Assembly (NCBI GenBank): GCA_021234155.1
Contig: JAJEKV010000054.1
Span: 5,069,962 to 5,133,961 of the forward strand
Length of the DNA: 64,000 nt
From: Isoetes taiwanensis
Taxonomy: Eukaryota; Streptophyta; Lycopodiopsida; Isoetales; Isoetaceae
Direction: 5' to 3'
Below the pieces are notes generated by a model. That model worked only from the letters and a program-made list of their open reading frames with translations, made no database searches and was not told the DNA's origin. Positions 57,491 to 64,000 of this stretch are shown in pieces. Every line of letters starts with the position of its first letter. The first letter of the stretch is position 1. Both the position numbers and the translations under genes were made by a program.

Positions 57491-58290
57491 ACCTTGCAAG
57501 ATTTTATAGCTTTCATACCTTCTCCAACTACTTAATTGTCATTGTTAGGCTAGATTACTGGCTCATTTCCTCATGCAATTAGGCAAATCTGTTATGGTTC
57601 TTTGATTTGGAAGCAACAAAGTTCCCATAAAATTGAATGAAAATATGGCAAGGCACATTACCATACCCATTCTTCCAGGCTGATATATATCACTTGGCAG
57701 CTTTGATAGCTGTTTGGAGCTTTGCTCTTATGTTCAACATCTATTGAATTGTAAAGGTGGTGTCTAATTATTTGGTTCCACTCTGTGCTAGGTAGTATTA
57801 GTCTGTAGATTGGTAATGCGTTGTAGCTTTGTTGTGTATGTGTTGTATTTTGCACAGCTTTAATGGATGCTGAATGTTTACCCTATAGATATGAGTTTCA
57901 ATGTCAAGATCTTCAATAATTTTCCTCTTTGAGAATAGGGTTTCCTACTCTGATGATTTTGTTGAATCGGCTATGCCTTCGACAAGCTATATTTTCAAAT
58001 CAAGAAAGAATTTCGTTAAGGGGCAACGAAAGAGATGGGTTGGCAACCCTTATTCGCCAGATTGCCCTTTTAAGAAAAAGAAAAGATAACATTCTGATCA
58101 GATCCAACAATGTTCTTGACATCCACCAGCGATATTCTTCCTACAAAACTTTATACTTTACCCAACTTTTTAGTGTCATGACTATTGACTCATTACCTCA
58201 AACAATTAGGCAGATCTACTAAGGAGATTTGAAGTTGTAAGTAACAAAGTTTCAATAAAATAAAATGACAATATGGCAATGTGGAGAGGA

Positions 58291-61395
<3,105 letters not shown>

Positions 61396-63240
61396 CGTAA
61401 TTGATGAATAAAATAGGCTAATCAATAATATGAGTTCTAATCATTTGTACATAACTCCTGTAAAAGGCTCAAGAATAATAAGAATGGAACTCATAGGTTG
61501 AGGTTACCTCTTGCTCGAGCCTTTGCAAGATCATGGCAGTGACCATTGAAGGTAGTTTAACCCTCGAGCATTATATACAATAAATCAAATATTATTCTTG
61601 TGGTAAAGTATTTGTTGAAAAATATTTAATAATTTTGGGACACGAATTCGAAAGTGAGCTTTCAAATGATTATTCTATCCAAATAAAACATGGATATGCC
61701 AAAGAAAACATGGATTGGCTAACTCATTCCACATCGTTTCTATTATTGTTATTGTTTCATTGTTAATTCCTTGCCCTCAGATCATATTCGATGGAATCTT
61801 CCATATCCAAGGCCAATCAATGTATTTTGTTCCTTAAAAACTCTTGCACGAACTAATGCTGCAACGAATACTAATCTGTAGGCCACATTCTCCAAATGAA
61901 TACTACAAAAGAACAAAACAATAATGTGCAACTACATGGTATTCTTAATGCATTATGTCTACAATTGAATTTATACATGCATTATTGAATTTAGCATGTA
62001 TTGTCCCCCTATTGTCCCGGTATTGTCTTTGCAAGGGCTTCTAAATACGTGTTCATAATTTGCAAAGACTCCTTAGAATTACCCTTGTAATGTCGCATGC
62101 ATGTAAGAACCCCAGGGAAATGTGAGACCGAGATGCGAGAAATGTCAATTAAAAACATTTTGAAATTTTATTTATTCTGTACATAGGGGTAGGGTGCACA
62201 AGCACAAACTCAAGTACAAGATCGGGTAGGGGTATGTAAAAATTAGGATAGTCCGAAAGTACATCTACGGAAAGGGGCTTGGAAATTGGCTTTTCCTATT
62301 TACGTATGTAGGGGTTTTCCACCTCCAAAAAGTCGTATACAGGGGTTTTCTCTGGACCCCTTGCACGCAGATGTGGTATCCCCATATGCCTAGGTGAGAC
62401 CCCCGGGTACAACTTCATGGTTGCCTCATAGAACCGTACTTATGCCCGTCAACGCCAGGCACCCGTTACTAGTATGTGCTATAGTCATTTCCATTCGACA
62501 GGCTACACAAGGTGTTGCGCAACTATAAGCAAACTTCTGTGCCTTTACTTTACTGCTTCGAGATCTTTTAGGATTTTCTAGGGGTGGAAAAGGCACATGT
62601 GGGAATTTTGCCATTGAGCATGCTTCACTTCATTTCTGCTTTTGTTTTTGCAGGTTGCAATGTATAATGAGTAGATATATCTAATGTTGGTAAAAACCAT
62701 GAAGTTTTCTCCAATAAACATATAGAAGCAGCGTAGGATTCTGTGCTATGGAAGTTTACTAAATGCGATCTTTGTTTTGCCTTTGTTTGCCACTAAGACC
62801 ACTCAAGAACTATAGATTTGTTCCGAAATTGATATTCTGAAGGTGATTGATTAGCTCTAGCGATTCCTTCTATGCTGGAAATTTTCCCAAAATCTAGATT
62901 TTATACAACATCAGATTGCTTGCTGGCTTATGCCATGTGCCAGGAAATAGAATATGTTGTTTCAAGTTGGATTATTAAGTTGGCTTTCTTTTGTTTATTC
63001 TTCGGTGGCAAATGGTAGTAGGATGAATCAAGACAAAATATGGGTATTCATATGGCCAGATATCAATGCAACAACAATTTTGTTTGCCGGTGTGGATAGC
63101 AAAAAAATGCTGGCATAGCCTAAAACATTTCTGTTTCGCGGTGTATGGATCAGCTTGGGGGTGCGGGGGGTGGCATATTCTCCTTCCTGCGGCGTGTTCG
63201 TGGAACAGCAGGGGGTTATCTGCAACAACCGCCGAACGCT
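61396..63240. other. No gene recognised; LTR-like stretch near 62105-62610
   Basis: TGTAAGAACCCCAGGGAAATG (from 62100) and repeated GTAGGGGTTTTCC / ACAGGGGTTTTCTC text resemble the solo LTR family earlier in the window. The right end could not be located and no TSD was seen. The rest is AT-rich and without coding similarity. Confidence 0.35.
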
Positions 63241-63241
63241 G

Positions 63242-63476
63242 CTAGTCCAAAGGGTTGTTCGGACTTAACTCTCGCCCCAGGAAGGGCTCGTTATTCCGTC
63301 CAAGCACCGTATTATTATTCACCATCCTTCTAGTATCAAAATCTTCTTTTCTCTTGCGCTCTTCTTCAGCTGCTAGCACTGCCGCAGAAATGTCTTCCAC
63401 AATTGGTTGAACAACTATCGGACCGCCTCCCACAGGTGGGGGATTGTCACATGCACCCAATATAATACGACGTACC
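63242..63476 (-). CDS. Possible exon, unrecognised
   Basis: After a fair acceptor (TTATTTTGCAG, ending about 63477) the minus strand is open for about 78 codons: VRRIILGACDNPPPVGGGPI, then an Ala/Glu/Lys-rich helix (SAAVLAAEEERKRKEDF), then TVLGRNNEPFLGRELSPN. I do not recognise it. It lies at the inner edge of the Copia LTR below and could be host sequence. Confidence 0.25.
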
Positions 63477-63499
63477 TGCAAAATAATGGAAGATGATTT

Positions 63500-64000
63500 C
63501 ATTATTCACAGAATAAATTACCCACGCACGACACCTAAAAAAACCCATTGCAGTCCAGTATGCACCTGTATAAAGGAAAAACATTTTATAGAATTATGCA
63601 GGGCAGATCTAGAGTTTAAAGAATCTGTTTGTCTGAGGAGATCGTGATGCAATAAAAAAAAGTACTGGAAATATATATTGATAATAAAACGAAGTATAAG
63701 AGATCCTAAGCGCCAAGCTTCAGGTGAAATCAACAACACAGACAGAAATGAAGAGATCTTTGCATAAGAACGGAAATGCTCAACTTGTGTTTTTTCTGGG
63801 TCTTCTGCCTCTGTACTTATAGTGCAGATTCGTTGCACGGTTATGTGATGTGGCAGAGTGGAGGAGTGGCCATAACTCTTCTTAATTCCCCGAGATTCTC
63901 GGTGGAACTGGTTCTCCAATACCCCCCGTCGAGCAGAATTCGATGCTTGCAGTGATCAAGTTTTGGTTTTGCAAGAGCTTTGGTCATCATATCAGCGGGC
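63500..64000 (-). mobile_element. 3' end of a second Copia element, running off the window
   Basis: Minus strand from the window edge reads PADMMTKALAKPKLDHCK then HRILLD (64000 to about 63930), the C-terminal RNase H signature of Copia pol (family: ADMLTKPL). It is followed by a polypurine tract (GACGGGGGG) and then TATTGGAGAACCAG, the likely LTR start near 63920. Inside the LTR, ACTATAAGTAC (complement of about 63813-63823) is a good TATA region. The LTR's other end, somewhere near 63500, was not resolved. The body of the element lies to the right of the window. Confidence 0.7.

Larger units (their letters stand above)
56470..58290. repeat. Diverged direct duplication (about 56470-57650 and 57860-58290)
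   Basis: Shared landmarks in order: GTTTACC(C/T), TTTCCTCTTTGAGA, TTCCAAATCAAG/TTCAAATCAAG, GAGATGGG(C/T)T(A/G)GCAAC, ACATTCT, CATCCA, GTTCTTCC, GACTCATTACCTCA-like text, CAATTAGGCA(A/G)ATCT, AGTAACAAAGTT and AATATGGCAA. The left unit is longer because it carries a SINE and a MITE; the right unit preserves the empty site. Confidence 0.65.

Overview
This window looks like nuclear DNA of a vascular plant with a large, transposon-filled genome. Markers of a plant nucleus are a tau-class glutathione transferase, remnants of CAMTA, SRP54, a plant-type quinone/enone oxidoreductase and (weakly) sucrose-phosphate synthase, and many plant retrotransposons. A fern, other seed-free vascular plant or gymnosperm would fit, but the sequence alone does not fix the group. 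There is no sign of bacterial, organellar or rRNA sequence. Apart from the GST and one nearly intact Copia element, almost everything recognisable is decayed or nested.

Layout. 1-2.1 kb: no clear gene. 2.1-3.0 kb: an inverted repeat, then a ~72-bp tandem array of hairpins. 3.3-6.9 kb: a decayed ORF, then a Ty3/gypsy element (5' LTR, PBS, gag-PR-RT) cut off by a CACTA-type terminus at 6942. 7.2-7.8 kb: a 3-exon SRP54 fragment, minus strand. 7.9-12.1 kb: no gene. 12.15-14.73 kb: a ~19-bp minisatellite. 14.9-22.45 kb: three LINE relics in a row, each bounded by (TC)n. 22.5-28.3 kb: two direct copies of a ~1.7-kb block set between (AC)n tracts. 29.1-35.1 kb: two convergent intron-containing genes, a zinc-binding protein and a transposase-like protein of the DFAENY/SDG/HGKG type. 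This is the most unusual system here. 35.7-38.0 kb: a CAMTA pseudogene split by a 1.8-kb solo LTR with a 5-bp TSD. 39.4-44.2 kb: a Copia element with 321-bp LTRs, TSD ATAAG and a PBS that matches the anticodon arm of initiator tRNA-Met. 44.8-45.7 kb: the GST gene. 46.7-49.2 kb: a PIF/Harbinger-like element carrying a possible gene fragment. 51.1-54.0 kb: an intricate inverted-repeat complex built on GGAAACCCTTCC. 54.7-56.1 kb: a LINE relic ending in (ATTCT)n. 56.5-58.3 kb: a diverged duplication; one copy carries a SINE, itself interrupted by a Mutator-like MITE. 60.2-61.4 kb: an oxidoreductase pseudogene. 63.5-64.0 kb: the 3' end of another Copia element running off the window.

The only gene likely to make a normal cellular product is the tau GST. 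The cellular pseudogenes keep intron boundaries, so they arose by DNA-level duplication or capture and not by retroposition. Several sit next to or inside DNA transposons, which fits transposon-mediated gene capture.
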